This document shows, one piece after another, positions 42,876 through 50,993 of a stretch of 64,000 nt of DNA. Both the position numbers and the translations under genes were made by a program. Position 1 is the stretch's first letter; every line of letters begins with the position of its first letter. The DNA comes from Anaerolineales bacterium (GTDB taxonomy: Bacteria > Chloroflexota > Anaerolineae > Anaerolineales > Villigracilaceae), in contig CP129480.1 of the NCBI GenBank assembly GCA_030583885.1, positions 558,001 to 622,000 on the forward strand. The letters run 5' to 3'. A model generated the notes under the pieces. The model was given only the letters and a program-made list of their open reading frames with translations. It did not search any database and was not told the DNA's origin.

Positions 42876-43352
42876 ATGTTCACGAACATCCGTAAGGCAA
42901 CCCCGCAGGATGCGAAAATCCTCTCCGACCTGTGCAGGGACGTGCAGACCATCCATGCCGAACACCACGCAGATATTTTCAAACTGCCGCAGTCTGCGGA
43001 TTTTGCGGCCACGTTCTTCGAGAAGATGCTCGCAGACGAGACCGTTCACATTTTCATCGCGGAGAACAACGGGGAGGCGCTGGGGTACATCCTATGCAAG
43101 TTGATCGAGCGCGAGGAGACCGTGTTCACGTTTGCGATGCGCTACCTGCTCGTGGACCAGATCTCCGTCGGACCCGAGGCGCGCGGAGGCGGTGTGGGGA
43201 GCGTGTTGATGGCGCACGCTGACGACTTGGCGGACGAGTTGGGCGTCTCGATGATCCAATTGGATTCGTGGGCGTTCAACACGGGGGCACATAAATTCTT
43301 CGAACGGGAGGGGTTTCAAAAGTTCAACCACCGCTTCTGGCGCAGGAAATAA
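42876..43352 (+). CDS. GNAT-family N-acetyltransferase
   Basis: A 158-residue acetyltransferase with the acetyl-CoA loop QISVGPEARGGGVGSVLMAH and the later strand IQLDSWAFNTGAHKFFEREGF, which completes the GNAT fold. The substrate is unknown; the final motif is typical of enzymes acting on small amines or protein N-termini. TATGAT lies 11 bases before the ATG. It is divergent from thrS. Confidence 0.88.
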   Translation: MFTNIRKATPQDAKILSDLCRDVQTIHAEHHADIFKLPQSADFAATFFEKMLADETVHIFIAENNGEALGYILCKLIEREETVFTFAMRYLLVDQISVGPEARGGGVGSVLMAHADDLADELGVSMIQLDSWAFNTGAHKFFEREGFQKFNHRFWRRK

Positions 43353-43376
43353 AAAAGCCCCAAAAGGAGCTTTTTT
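43351..43376 (+). terminator. terminator after the GNAT gene
   Basis: AAAAAAGC and GCTTTTTT pair around a short loop with one internal mismatch, followed by a T run. It also lies just beyond the 3' end of the convergent tRNA-Val gene. Confidence 0.75.
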
Positions 43377-43377
43377 G

Positions 43378-43451
43378 TGGGCGAGATAGGGCTCGAACCT
43401 ACGACCTTCGCGATGTCAACGCGATGCTCTAACCAACTGAGCTACCCGCCC
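43378..43451 (-). tRNA. tRNA-Val(GAC)
   Basis: A 74-nt cloverleaf: acceptor GGGCGGG/CTCGCCC with one G-U pair and discriminator A, anticodon stem TCGCG/CGCGA with loop TTGACAT giving GAC, T loop TTCGAGC. CCA is not encoded. An AT-rich island begins right after it. Confidence 0.95.
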
Positions 43452-43501
43452 GAACAGGCACACATTATAACGAAAGTGGCTAATTTTGGCAATAAATATT
43501 A

Positions 43502-43699
43502 TTAAACCTTTAATGATGCCTGTAGAGCTTCTTTGAGTTCAGATAGTGCATTTTTTGCCATTGTAATACCTAATTCAGTAGGGTTTCTCTTTTTTAATAT
43601 TATATTCTTTGCTGATACAGGAAAAAATTTTTTTCTGTATTCGTCATATGTAAATGATAGTTTACTCGTATTAGGCTTGATGTCTTTTTTAGTTTTCAT
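43502..43699 (-). CDS. 65-residue protein downstream of the split Ntn-hydrolase
   Basis: A 65-residue, lysine-rich, AT-rich protein. It contains KLSFTYDEYRKKFFPVSAKN and ends in an amphipathic helix ALSELKEALQASLKV. Its ATG lies two bases after the stop of the interrupted Ntn-hydrolase gene, so it was the second gene of that operon. I do not recognise it. It may be a partner or regulator of the hydrolase. Its base composition matches that gene and not the surrounding chromosome. Confidence 0.55.
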   Translation of the reverse strand: MKTKKDIKPNTSKLSFTYDEYRKKFFPVSAKNIILKKRNPTELGITMAKNALSELKEALQASLKV

Positions 43700-44258
43700 T
43701 ATTAACTATCGCTTTCATTTGAATAGTAATTTGAAAAAAAATGATGATTGAGGTCGGATGGAAAGTAATGTTTTCTCTTAATCCATACAAACCCATCTCC
43801 TTTCGATATTACTGCAACATCAATTGGACCACCTACAGTTTCTCTGTCCATTGATACACGACGTTTAAATGAAGTTAAATTTACCAATGACTCTGCCATA
43901 GCCGCAAGTTCGTCTTTAGGCAGTGACGCTACAGTCGAGATAATTGGCTCAATATAATTTTCTCTTCTATATTGTAGCAGTTCTTCATTAAATTTCCTTA
44001 AACTTTTTTCGCCTTGACCTAAAAGAGTCTCAAGAATCGTCTTTTTTTGCTCATCACTCAGACCGGTCACCAACAGGTTTTCAACCAGCGTCTGTGGATA
44101 TTGTTCAAAAAATTTCTTAAGATATCCTTCGATTAGTTGCTTGTAATCAGGGTCAACTCCTTCCATAAATGTGTAGACCATTTCTTGCTGAGCAAATGGA
44201 ACAATTGTTGCTTCATTGTTTTGATTTATTATTGCATCTGATTGTATTTTGTATTTTA

Positions 44259-45324
44259 TTCAGGTTAACTGAAGTTGCCTAACAGAAAGACCGGCGGCAT
44301 GAAAGAAGCCAAGAAGTAAGTCTGGTCGACGACGCAAGCGAGCAAAACCACGATCAAGCATTGAGCGAATCTCCTCTTTAGAAGTTGGACGAGCATTTCT
44401 GAGATGTTGTTTAACATTTCCGTGACAATACTCTTCCGGATTGAGCTGTGGAGCGTAAGCAGGTAACTCTTCAATCATGATCTCAGGATGCTGGCAGAGA
44501 TAAGCTTTGGTGAGCTTGCTAAGATGAATACGGGCTCGATCCCAGATCAAGATGATTTTTCCAGGTACCTGCCTACGGAGGTGTTCAAGTGCCTCAATCA
44601 AGTTATCGCTTTTTATCGAACCTTCAAAACATTTCTTGTAGATCTTGCCTGTAAGTGTCAGCGCTACGGCTGTCGATAGCGCTCGACGATCTTTGGTTAC
44701 CCGTCGAAAAACGGGTCTCTTGCCAGTCCGAGCCCACGTCGTAGCCAATATTTCTTGAAAGGAGAACCCAAATTCATCCCAAAATACGATTTTTGCTTTG
44801 AGACGATGTGACTTTTTTTATCCTTGGCCAATCTCCTAGCAACCAAGCTTCCACTAACTCTTTTTCCTGTTCAATAGCCTGTGGCATTGGCTTTTGTGGA
44901 CTGAAACCTAGTTTGCGCAACAATCGATTGAGGTAATTCGGATGATAAGTGACATCAAATTCTCTTTTGATCAATTTTTGGACACGGTCCAATGTCCAGC
45001 GATCAGTTGGATATCCATTCGCCAAAGCCCCTCGTTCCAGCTTCCTCTTTAAGCTTTGCTTTTGTGGATTACTCAACTTCGGCTCGCTACCAGCCGCTTT
45101 TCTTTTTTGGAGTCCGCGCATACCTTTTGTTTCTATGATTCTGGCCCATTGGCCGACCGTGGCCCGGCTTACTCCGAGGTGTCTTGAGATTTCGGCTTTT
45201 GACATTTTTCCAGCTTTCAACAGCCGTCCACCTTCAAGCCGTCTTTCTTCCATTTGTTCTCGGGTTAGGTATGATGGTTTCCATGTCATACCGACTATTG
45301 TAAATCAATCTAAGTAAACCTGAA
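44259..45324 (-). mobile_element. IS630-family insertion sequence, 1066 bp
   Basis: Terminal inverted repeats start TTCAGGTT(A/T)ACT at both ends (44259 inward and 45324 inward). The element is flanked by TA at 44257-44258 and 45325-45326, the target duplication typical of IS630/Tc1 elements. It encodes one frameshifted transposase and lies within the Ntn-hydrolase gene on the same strand. Confidence 0.92.
44260..45289 (-). CDS. IS630-type transposase with -1 frameshift
   Basis: Two overlapping frames. The first (45289 to 44774) encodes a helix-turn-helix region (ISRHLGVSRATVGQWARIIE). The second (ending 44260) carries the DDE catalytic domain: WDEFGFSF, IWDRARIHLSK and YAPQLNPEEYCHGNVK. A run of seven A residues (44819 to 44813) gives the slippery site A-AAA-AAG; a -1 shift there joins the frames and yields the full DDE triad. 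This is a normal expression strategy in the family, so the element may be active. The stop codon lies within the left terminal repeat. Confidence 0.9.
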
Positions 45325-46091
45325 TAAGTATCCATTAATCACTCCATCTATGCTGATTGAATATAAAGCGGGAAATATCTCATCGTTTCCAAAGCCAGCT
45401 ATGACAACCCCAGAAGTGCTATTGACAAACACATCTTTTACACAGAAGAGAAAACCAACTTCTTTCAGTCTGCTTAGAGTGTTTTGGTCAAATGGCAATT
45501 CTTCAAAGACATCATCAATAACTTTATCGAGCGTCTTTTTGTATATTTTTTTGATTTTTGATAAATAATTTTTAGGAAAACAGGTTAAATCATCTTCAGA
45601 TGTTATCAGTTCATAATGCCTATCAACCACTGTCTTTGCTACATTTGTTATTTCGTTTTGCTCAATTTCCCCTTTTTCGTGAGTGATTTTTTCTATTTTC
45701 TCGTCAATTTCCGAGTAAATATAATTGAAAAAAAAGCCGGCAACGTTTAAGTAAAAGTGGTTTTCTTGTTCGGATGGAGAAAAGAATTTACACAAGAAAC
45801 TGGTGAAGTCGGACGTATATTGATGTAGAGTTTTAAAGACTCTTTTGCCTAGTTTTTTTCGATAGATTTTTATTATTGTTTCCCAGGGAACATGATGTAA
45901 TTGAGAATTCCCATAAATCATTATTCCTACTGGGTGATGTCGTGACAGCATAAATAATTTGTTCGCAGTGTTGTAGATTTTCTTTAAGTCGCCTCTGTTT
46001 GCTATGGTTACGGCGCTATCAGCAGCTAATGCAATGCCCATTTTGTTCATAATTGCAATTTCTGCGGTCATGATGACTTCCTCCAAATACA

Positions 46092-46119
46092 AGTATACAG
46101 GAGAAAGCTTATTTGCCAA
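46092..46119 (-). promoter_or_regulatory. promoter of the Ntn-hydrolase operon
   Basis: TTGGCA (46119 to 46114) and TATACT (46097 to 46092) with a 16-bp spacer, about 20 bp before the ATG at 46071. It is divergent from the sortase gene. Confidence 0.6.
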
Positions 46120-46158
46120 AGAGATGGTTTTCTTTCCTTGCGGTATAATCCCTTCGCC

Positions 46159-47067
46159 ATGGTCCGCAGAAAAGCGCCCGAAGACCTGTCCGTCGAAGAA
46201 CTCCGCCGCCTGCTGGTGGAGAAGCGCCGCGGCGCGCGCAAGGAACGGCTGGACCACTACCGCCGCACGGGGCGGGTTGTTTCCGTTGCGCCTGATTTTG
46301 ACTTTGACGCATCTCAATCCGCGCCCGTAATTGATACTACAGAAGGCACCGAATCCACGCCAACGCCTGTTCCCGCCAGCCCGCGCCGCAGGTTTTTAGA
46401 CCGTGTCCTTCTGGGTGTGGAAGTGCTCGCCGTGCTTGGCTTGGTGGCGGTCATCCTGAATGGTGTCGGTTTGCTCCGCACGCTCAATGATGAAGTCGTC
46501 GCCGCGCTTAACCCGGCCACCATCGTCCCAACGCCGTTGGTGATGGCAGTGGTCTTGCCGTCCGGTCACGTCCCGCCGGATGCGCAGGGGAATACACGCC
46601 CCAACGAGGCGGAAATCCCCGCCCACTTGCTGCCAATGGTGCAATCGCTGGCAAACATCCCCATCCCAACTGCCGCGCCGGCCCAGGCTGTCCGCATCCA
46701 GATCCCTGCGATCAATGTGGATGCGCCCGTCGTTCAGGGCGATGGCTGGGAACAGCTCAAGAAGGGAGTCGGTCAATATGTCGGCTCCCCGGATCCGGGT
46801 CGTGATGGAAACGTGGTGCTTTCGGCGCATAACGATGTCTATGGCGAGATCTTCCGCTATCTGGACAGGCTCGTGCCCGGCGATCAGGTCATCATCTACA
46901 CCCAGCAGCGCCAGTTCACCTACATCGTGGACCGCACCGTTCTGGTTGAACCAACCGCCGTGGAAGTGATGGCGTCCACCGGCGCGCCGACCGTTACGCT
47001 CATCTCATGCTACCCATACCTTGTCAATGATCAGCGCATTGTGGTTTTTGCGCGATTACAAAATTAG
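46159..47067 (+). CDS. sortase (class D-like)
   Basis: A 302-residue sortase. A basic cytoplasmic N-terminus of about 80 residues is followed by one transmembrane helix (about 83-107), a Pro/Thr linker and the sortase barrel. The catalytic residues are His224 (LSAHNDVYG), Cys284 (LISCYPYLV) and Arg293 (DQRIVVFA). It should cleave a C-terminal sorting signal and attach proteins to the cell surface; no substrate with an LPxTG-like signal is seen in the window. TATAAT (46144-46149) lies nine bases before the ATG with no Shine-Dalgarno. A small membrane protein follows nine bases downstream. Confidence 0.9.
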   Translation: MVRRKAPEDLSVEELRRLLVEKRRGARKERLDHYRRTGRVVSVAPDFDFDASQSAPVIDTTEGTESTPTPVPASPRRRFLDRVLLGVEVLAVLGLVAVILNGVGLLRTLNDEVVAALNPATIVPTPLVMAVVLPSGHVPPDAQGNTRPNEAEIPAHLLPMVQSLANIPIPTAAPAQAVRIQIPAINVDAPVVQGDGWEQLKKGVGQYVGSPDPGRDGNVVLSAHNDVYGEIFRYLDRLVPGDQVIIYTQQRQFTYIVDRTVLVEPTAVEVMASTGAPTVTLISCYPYLVNDQRIVVFARLQN

Positions 47068-47076
47068 GAGAGAAAA

Positions 47077-47247
47077 ATGGCCAGGAAAAACAAACGCCCC
47101 ACACCCGTCATGGTGGTCAACACGCCGCCCCAGAAGTTCGAGTTCAACCCAGATTACAGCATGATAAAAAAGGACCTCAGACGCATCGGCACGCTGGCGG
47201 GCTTCTTTATCCTTGTGCTTGTGGTGCTTTCGTTCTTTTTGAAATAA
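47077..47247 (+). CDS. 56-residue single-pass membrane protein
   Basis: A 56-residue protein: a basic, proline-containing cytoplasmic part (MARKNKRPTPVMVV, then FEFNPDYSMIKKDL) and one C-terminal helix. AGGAG precedes the ATG. It follows the sortase gene after nine bases and ends before a strong terminator, so it is co-transcribed with the sortase. The function is unknown. Confidence 0.75.
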   Translation: MARKNKRPTPVMVVNTPPQKFEFNPDYSMIKKDLRRIGTLAGFFILVLVVLSFFLK

Positions 47248-47268
47248 GCCGCATAAACCCAACTCAAA

Positions 47269-47313
47269 AACAAAAAGAGGAAGGGCTGTCTTCTGGTCTT
47301 TCCTCTTTTTGTT
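47269..47313 (+). terminator. terminator after the sortase operon
   Basis: A 14-bp perfect stem (AACAAAAAGAGGAA with its complement) and a 17-nt loop. The descending arm is T-rich. Confidence 0.8.
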
Positions 47314-47334
47314 GCAGCCATAATTTCCATCCTC

Positions 47335-48579
47335 ATGACCGTTCCTTCCAGCCACGAGATTTCCCTTGAAAAACTCACCTACGGCGGCGATGCCATGGGG
47401 CGCCTCCCGGACGGACGAGCTGTCTTTGTTCCGTTTGGCCTGCCGGGGGAACGGATACGCCTGCATTTGACCCATGAAAAGCAGGGTTTCGCGCGCGGTG
47501 AATTGATCGGGATCCTGCAGGCATCGCCGGACCGGATCGAGTCGAAATGCAAACACTTCACCCAATGCGGCGGATGCCACTACCAAAACCTGTCGTATGA
47601 AAACCAATTGGTCGCAAAAACTGAAATCCTGCACGACCAGCTCCAGCGCATTGGAAAGATTCAAAGTCCACCCGTCAAACCAATGGTCGCATCCCCGCTC
47701 GAATGGAATTATCGCAACCATATGCAATTCCACCTCACCGAGGACGGCAAACCCGGTTTCATCGACTCAAAGGGGGATTCGGTTTTCCCCATTGAAGAAT
47801 GCCATTTGCCTGAAGCAGGAATCGATGATCTCTGGCATGATTTGCAATTTGAATCAAAACTGAATCTCGAGCGGGTCTCCCTGCGTTCCGGGCTGGACGA
47901 CGAATTATTGCTCGTGCTCGAATCTGATACAGAGGAAACACCTGAAATCGAAATCGAGGCAGATATTTCCGTGGTGCATATCCATGAAGATCATTCTGTC
48001 ATCATCGCGGGACAGGATCATTTCTTCATCAATATCCTTGAAAAAGATTTCCGAGTCTCAGCCGGTTCTTTTTTTCAGGTCAACACAAAAATGACGCAGA
48101 AAATGGTCGTGCATCTGCTCGCGAAACTGCCCGCCGCATCAACAGCAATATTATTGGATGTCTATTGCGGCGCCGGGCTGTTCAGCAAATTCCTTGCGCC
48201 AAAATATGCGAAGGTCATCGGCATTGAAGCATCTCCCTCCGCCTGCGAGGATTTTGTTTTTAATCTTGATGAATTCGATAACGTGGAATTATACGAAGGC
48301 GCGGCCGGGCAGATTCTCCCTGCATTGGTCACTCAGATGGAGAGTCCGGTTCACATGATCGTCGATCCTCCCCGCGCAGGGATCGAAAAACACGCCCTCG
48401 ATGCCATCCTCAAGATCAAACCCCACATCATGGCATATGTCTCATGCGACCCGTCCACGCTGGCGCGCGACGCGGCACGCCTCGTCAACGGCGGCTATCG
48501 TTTGGTGGAAGTGACCCCCTTTGATCTCTTCCCGCAAACCTACCACATCGAGTCGATCTCGATCTTCGAACTCGCGTAA
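47335..48579 (+). CDS. TrmA/RlmD-type RNA uracil-5 methyltransferase
   Basis: A 414-residue RNA m5U methyltransferase. An N-terminal TRAM domain (EKLTYGGDAMGRL, then PFGLPGERI) is followed by iron-sulfur cysteines (CKHFTQCGGCHY and a later ECHLP) and the SAM domain (LLDVYCGAGLFSKFLA, IVDPPRAGI). The catalytic cysteine is in YVSCDPSTLARD. It methylates uridine in 23S rRNA or tRNA; the exact site cannot be read. It sits two bases upstream of pxpB. Confidence 0.92.
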   Translation: MTVPSSHEISLEKLTYGGDAMGRLPDGRAVFVPFGLPGERIRLHLTHEKQGFARGELIGILQASPDRIESKCKHFTQCGGCHYQNLSYENQLVAKTEILHDQLQRIGKIQSPPVKPMVASPLEWNYRNHMQFHLTEDGKPGFIDSKGDSVFPIEECHLPEAGIDDLWHDLQFESKLNLERVSLRSGLDDELLLVLESDTEETPEIEIEADISVVHIHEDHSVIIAGQDHFFINILEKDFRVSAGSFFQVNTKMTQKMVVHLLAKLPAASTAILLDVYCGAGLFSKFLAPKYAKVIGIEASPSACEDFVFNLDEFDNVELYEGAAGQILPALVTQMESPVHMIVDPPRAGIEKHALDAILKIKPHIMAYVSCDPSTLARDAARLVNGGYRLVEVTPFDLFPQTYHIESISIFELA

Positions 48580-48581
48580 TC

Positions 48582-49235
48582 ATGCTCAAGCCGCTTGGCG
48601 ATTCTGCACTGCTGATCCAGCTTGGTGACGGGATCAACCCTGCACTAAATCAGCGTGTTCACGCGCTCAAAGTGCTTTTGCAAACGAATCCAATCCGGGG
48701 CCTGCGTGAAATTGTCCCCGCCTATTCAACGGTATTAATTCACTATGATCCGCTGGTGTTGACATTCGATCAAGCCGCTCAATGGCTGCGGGATAAAATG
48801 ACCCGGCTGGATGATTCCTTTCAGCGTACGCCTCGCAGGCTCGAGGTCCCGCTGCGATACGGCGGCGCTTCCGGTGTGGATCTGGAAACTGTCGCAGTCT
48901 CGAAAGGCATTTCCCCCGCTGATGTGGCCCGCATCCACAGTGAACGCGACTACACCGTGTACATGATGGGGTTTGCGCCGGGCTTCCCCTACATGGGTAT
49001 CCTCGACGAACGGCTGATCATGCCGCGCATGGAAACACCGCGCACACATGTAAAAGCCGGCACGGTTGCCATCGCCGGCTCGCAGACCGGAATCTATCCG
49101 CTCGAATCCCCCGGCGGCTGGCATCTGATTGGCTGGACGCCGCTCAAATTATTTGACCCGGCTAGCGAAACGCCATTTCTTTTTTCACCGGGGGATATCG
49201 TAAAGTTCGTTCCTATTGAGGATGACCATGCTTGA
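48582..49235 (+). CDS. pxpB: 5-oxoprolinase subunit PxpB
   Basis: A 217-residue protein of the KipI/allophanate hydrolase subunit 1 family: FQRTPRRLEVPLRYGGASG, VYMMGFAPGFPYMG and KAGTVAIAGSQTGIYP. With PxpA and PxpC it forms the prokaryotic ATP-dependent 5-oxoprolinase that converts 5-oxoproline to glutamate. It overlaps pxpC by eight bases. The start lies two bases after the methyltransferase stop, so all four genes may be one transcript. Confidence 0.93.
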   Translation: MLKPLGDSALLIQLGDGINPALNQRVHALKVLLQTNPIRGLREIVPAYSTVLIHYDPLVLTFDQAAQWLRDKMTRLDDSFQRTPRRLEVPLRYGGASGVDLETVAVSKGISPADVARIHSERDYTVYMMGFAPGFPYMGILDERLIMPRMETPRTHVKAGTVAIAGSQTGIYPLESPGGWHLIGWTPLKLFDPASETPFLFSPGDIVKFVPIEDDHA

Positions 49236-50148
49236 AGTTCTGGATGTTTCCGGTCTGGTCACATTTCAAGATTCAGGCAGGTATGGATGGCAAAGCTATG
49301 GCGTACCCGTTTCAGGTCCAATGGACTGGTTCGCATATCGCACCGCGAATTCCCTGATGGACAATCCGCCAGATGCAGTCGTGATCGAAATGGGGTTGGG
49401 CGATACAACCCTTCGTGCAAGACGCGATTGCGTGCTGGCGGTCACCGGTGCAGGCTTTGAAGTTGAAAACTATGTTTGGACATTCCCGTTGTGGACTTCG
49501 TTTTACGTCCGTGCAGGCTGGCATGTGCGTGTGAAGAAAATAAGCGGAGGCAATTGGGCATATCTTGCCATTGCTGGCGGGTTTGAGACGGGATCTGTTC
49601 TGGATTCGAAATCCACCTATCTGCGGGGCGGACTTGGGTCGGCCATCCGCACAGGGGATATTCTGCAAGCAGGAAGACCTTCAATTGAATTGTCAAAACT
49701 TGCGGCGCGAAATTTTCCGGTTGGGGAGCATATGGAATACAGCCGCTCTCCTGAGATCGAAGTGATTCCGGGCCCACAGGCGGGTGGGTTTACAAAAGAG
49801 GGCATCCAAACTTTTTATGGCGGCGAATACAGATTGAGTACATCCTTCGACCGCATGGGGTATCGTCTGGAGGGAAAATCCATTTCGCATTCTGCAAGTG
49901 ATGAATTAATTTCCGAAGGGATGACGATGGGCAGCATCCAAATCACGGCCGGTGGACAGCCCATCGTCATGATGGCGGATTCTCCCACCACGGGCGGCTA
50001 TCCCAAGATCGCCAACGTTATCCGCACGGATCTGCCGCTGCTGGCGCAGTGTGAAGCGGGCAGGAGTAAAATTCGTTTTCGAGAAACTACCGTGGAAGAA
50101 GCGCAGGAGAAATACCGTAAAATGATCGTGTCATTGCGAGGGCGTTAA
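49228..50148 (+). CDS. pxpC: 5-oxoprolinase subunit PxpC
   Basis: A 306-residue protein of the KipA/allophanate hydrolase subunit 2 family: FQDSGRYGWQSYGVPVSGPM, NWAYLAIAGGF and IADLLxx-type C-terminal TTGGYPKIANVI. It works with PxpB and PxpA on 5-oxoproline. The start MLEVLDV at 49228 has GAGG seven bases upstream and overlaps pxpB by eight bases. A dispersed TCATTGCGAG repeat supplies its last residues (SLRGR) and the stop. Confidence 0.93.
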   Translation: MLEVLDVSGLVTFQDSGRYGWQSYGVPVSGPMDWFAYRTANSLMDNPPDAVVIEMGLGDTTLRARRDCVLAVTGAGFEVENYVWTFPLWTSFYVRAGWHVRVKKISGGNWAYLAIAGGFETGSVLDSKSTYLRGGLGSAIRTGDILQAGRPSIELSKLAARNFPVGEHMEYSRSPEIEVIPGPQAGGFTKEGIQTFYGGEYRLSTSFDRMGYRLEGKSISHSASDELISEGMTMGSIQITAGGQPIVMMADSPTTGGYPKIANVIRTDLPLLAQCEAGRSKIRFRETTVEEAQEKYRKMIVSLRGR

Positions 50149-50210
50149 CCCGGGGGAATCCCTGTATAAAATGAAGATGACTTCGCTTGCCACCGCTCTC
50201 ACGCAACGAC
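50131..50210. repeat. TCATTGCGAG-family repeat overlapping the pxpC stop
   Basis: TCATTGCGAGGGCG at 50131-50144 and an imperfect complement around CGCTCTCACGCAACGAC at 50195-50210. The left arm runs through the pxpC stop codon. Related copies are at 30411-30531, 37001-37011 and 56535-56603. Confidence 0.6.
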
Positions 50211-50223
50211 AGGAAGGCGGCTG

Positions 50224-50952
50224 ATGAAAATCGACCTAAACTGCGACCTCGGCGAAGGCATTGGCAATGACGAAGCCATCATGCCATACATCACATCGGC
50301 AAATATTGCCTCTGGATTTCATGCAGGCGATGAGCAAACCATGTGCGAGACGGTTCGATTGGCAAAGCGATTCGGTGTGAATGTGGGTGCACATCCGGGC
50401 TGGAAAGATCGTGAAAATTTCGGGCGGCGGGAGATGAGTGTTCCGGCTGAGGAAGTTGAAGCGCTGGTATGGGAACAGATTCGTGCCCTGGCGGAAATTG
50501 CAAAAGCGGAAGGCGTGGAGTTGACCCATGTCAAGCCGCATGGAGCCTTATACAACCAGGCTGCGGGGAATGGTACATTGGCAGAGGCCATTGTGCGGGC
50601 GGTAAAAAGAGTCAGTGTGGAATTGGTTCTGGTTGGGCTGGCAGGCTCGGCCTTGTGTGAGGCGGGTGTCGAACTGGGATTAAGGGTCGCGGCGGAGGGA
50701 TTCCCGGACCGGGGCTACAACCCCGACGGGACGTTGATGTCCCGCAACCAGGCGGGCGCGTTGATCGAGTCGCCTGGGGAGGTGGCCAAGAATGCGTTGA
50801 AGCTGATCAACGACGGGATTTTATTTGCGGAGAAAATCGTAGGCGTCGATACGCTGTGCCTGCATGGCGATCATCCAAACGCCGCGCAGAACGCAAAGCT
50901 GCTGCGGGGGATTTTGATTAGAAATGGAATTGAAGTTGCGGGGTTGAAATAA
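50224..50952 (+). CDS. pxpA: 5-oxoprolinase subunit PxpA
   Basis: A 242-residue LamB/YcsF family protein: DLNCDLGEGIGNDEAIMPYI, ASGFHAGDEQTMCET, HVKPHGALYNQ and LCLHGDHPNA. It is the third subunit of 5-oxoprolinase. GGAAGG lies upstream of the ATG. It is separated from pxpC by the repeat and ends at a terminator, closing the pxpBCA operon. Confidence 0.94.
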   Translation: MKIDLNCDLGEGIGNDEAIMPYITSANIASGFHAGDEQTMCETVRLAKRFGVNVGAHPGWKDRENFGRREMSVPAEEVEALVWEQIRALAEIAKAEGVELTHVKPHGALYNQAAGNGTLAEAIVRAVKRVSVELVLVGLAGSALCEAGVELGLRVAAEGFPDRGYNPDGTLMSRNQAGALIESPGEVAKNALKLINDGILFAEKIVGVDTLCLHGDHPNAAQNAKLLRGILIRNGIEVAGLK

Positions 50953-50954
50953 AA

Positions 50955-50989
50955 CCGTCCCTGCGAGGCCATGGATCTCGCAGGGACGG
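50955..50989. terminator. bidirectional terminator
   Basis: CCGTCCCTGCGAG (50955-50967) and its complement (50977-50989) form a 13-bp stem with a 9-nt loop, between convergent pxpA and the channel gene. Confidence 0.85.
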
Positions 50990-50993
50990 AAGC

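Larger units (their letters stand above)
43702..46071 (-). pseudogene. proteasome-beta/HslV-like Ntn-hydrolase gene split by an IS630-type element
   Basis: The 5' part (46071 to 45325) and 3' part (44256 to 43702) are separated by a 1066-bp IS. Removing the IS and one TA copy rejoins them exactly in frame, giving 433 residues. After the initiator Met comes TAEIAIMNKMGIALAADSAV: Thr as residue 1, Asp17 in AAD and Lys at 29-30, the same spacing as the catalytic Thr1, Asp17 and Lys33 of proteasome beta and HslV. The C-terminal 200 residues are not recognised. GGAGG precedes the ATG. The gene is AT-rich compared with its neighbours and probably acquired. No HslU-like ATPase is adjacent. Confidence 0.75.
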
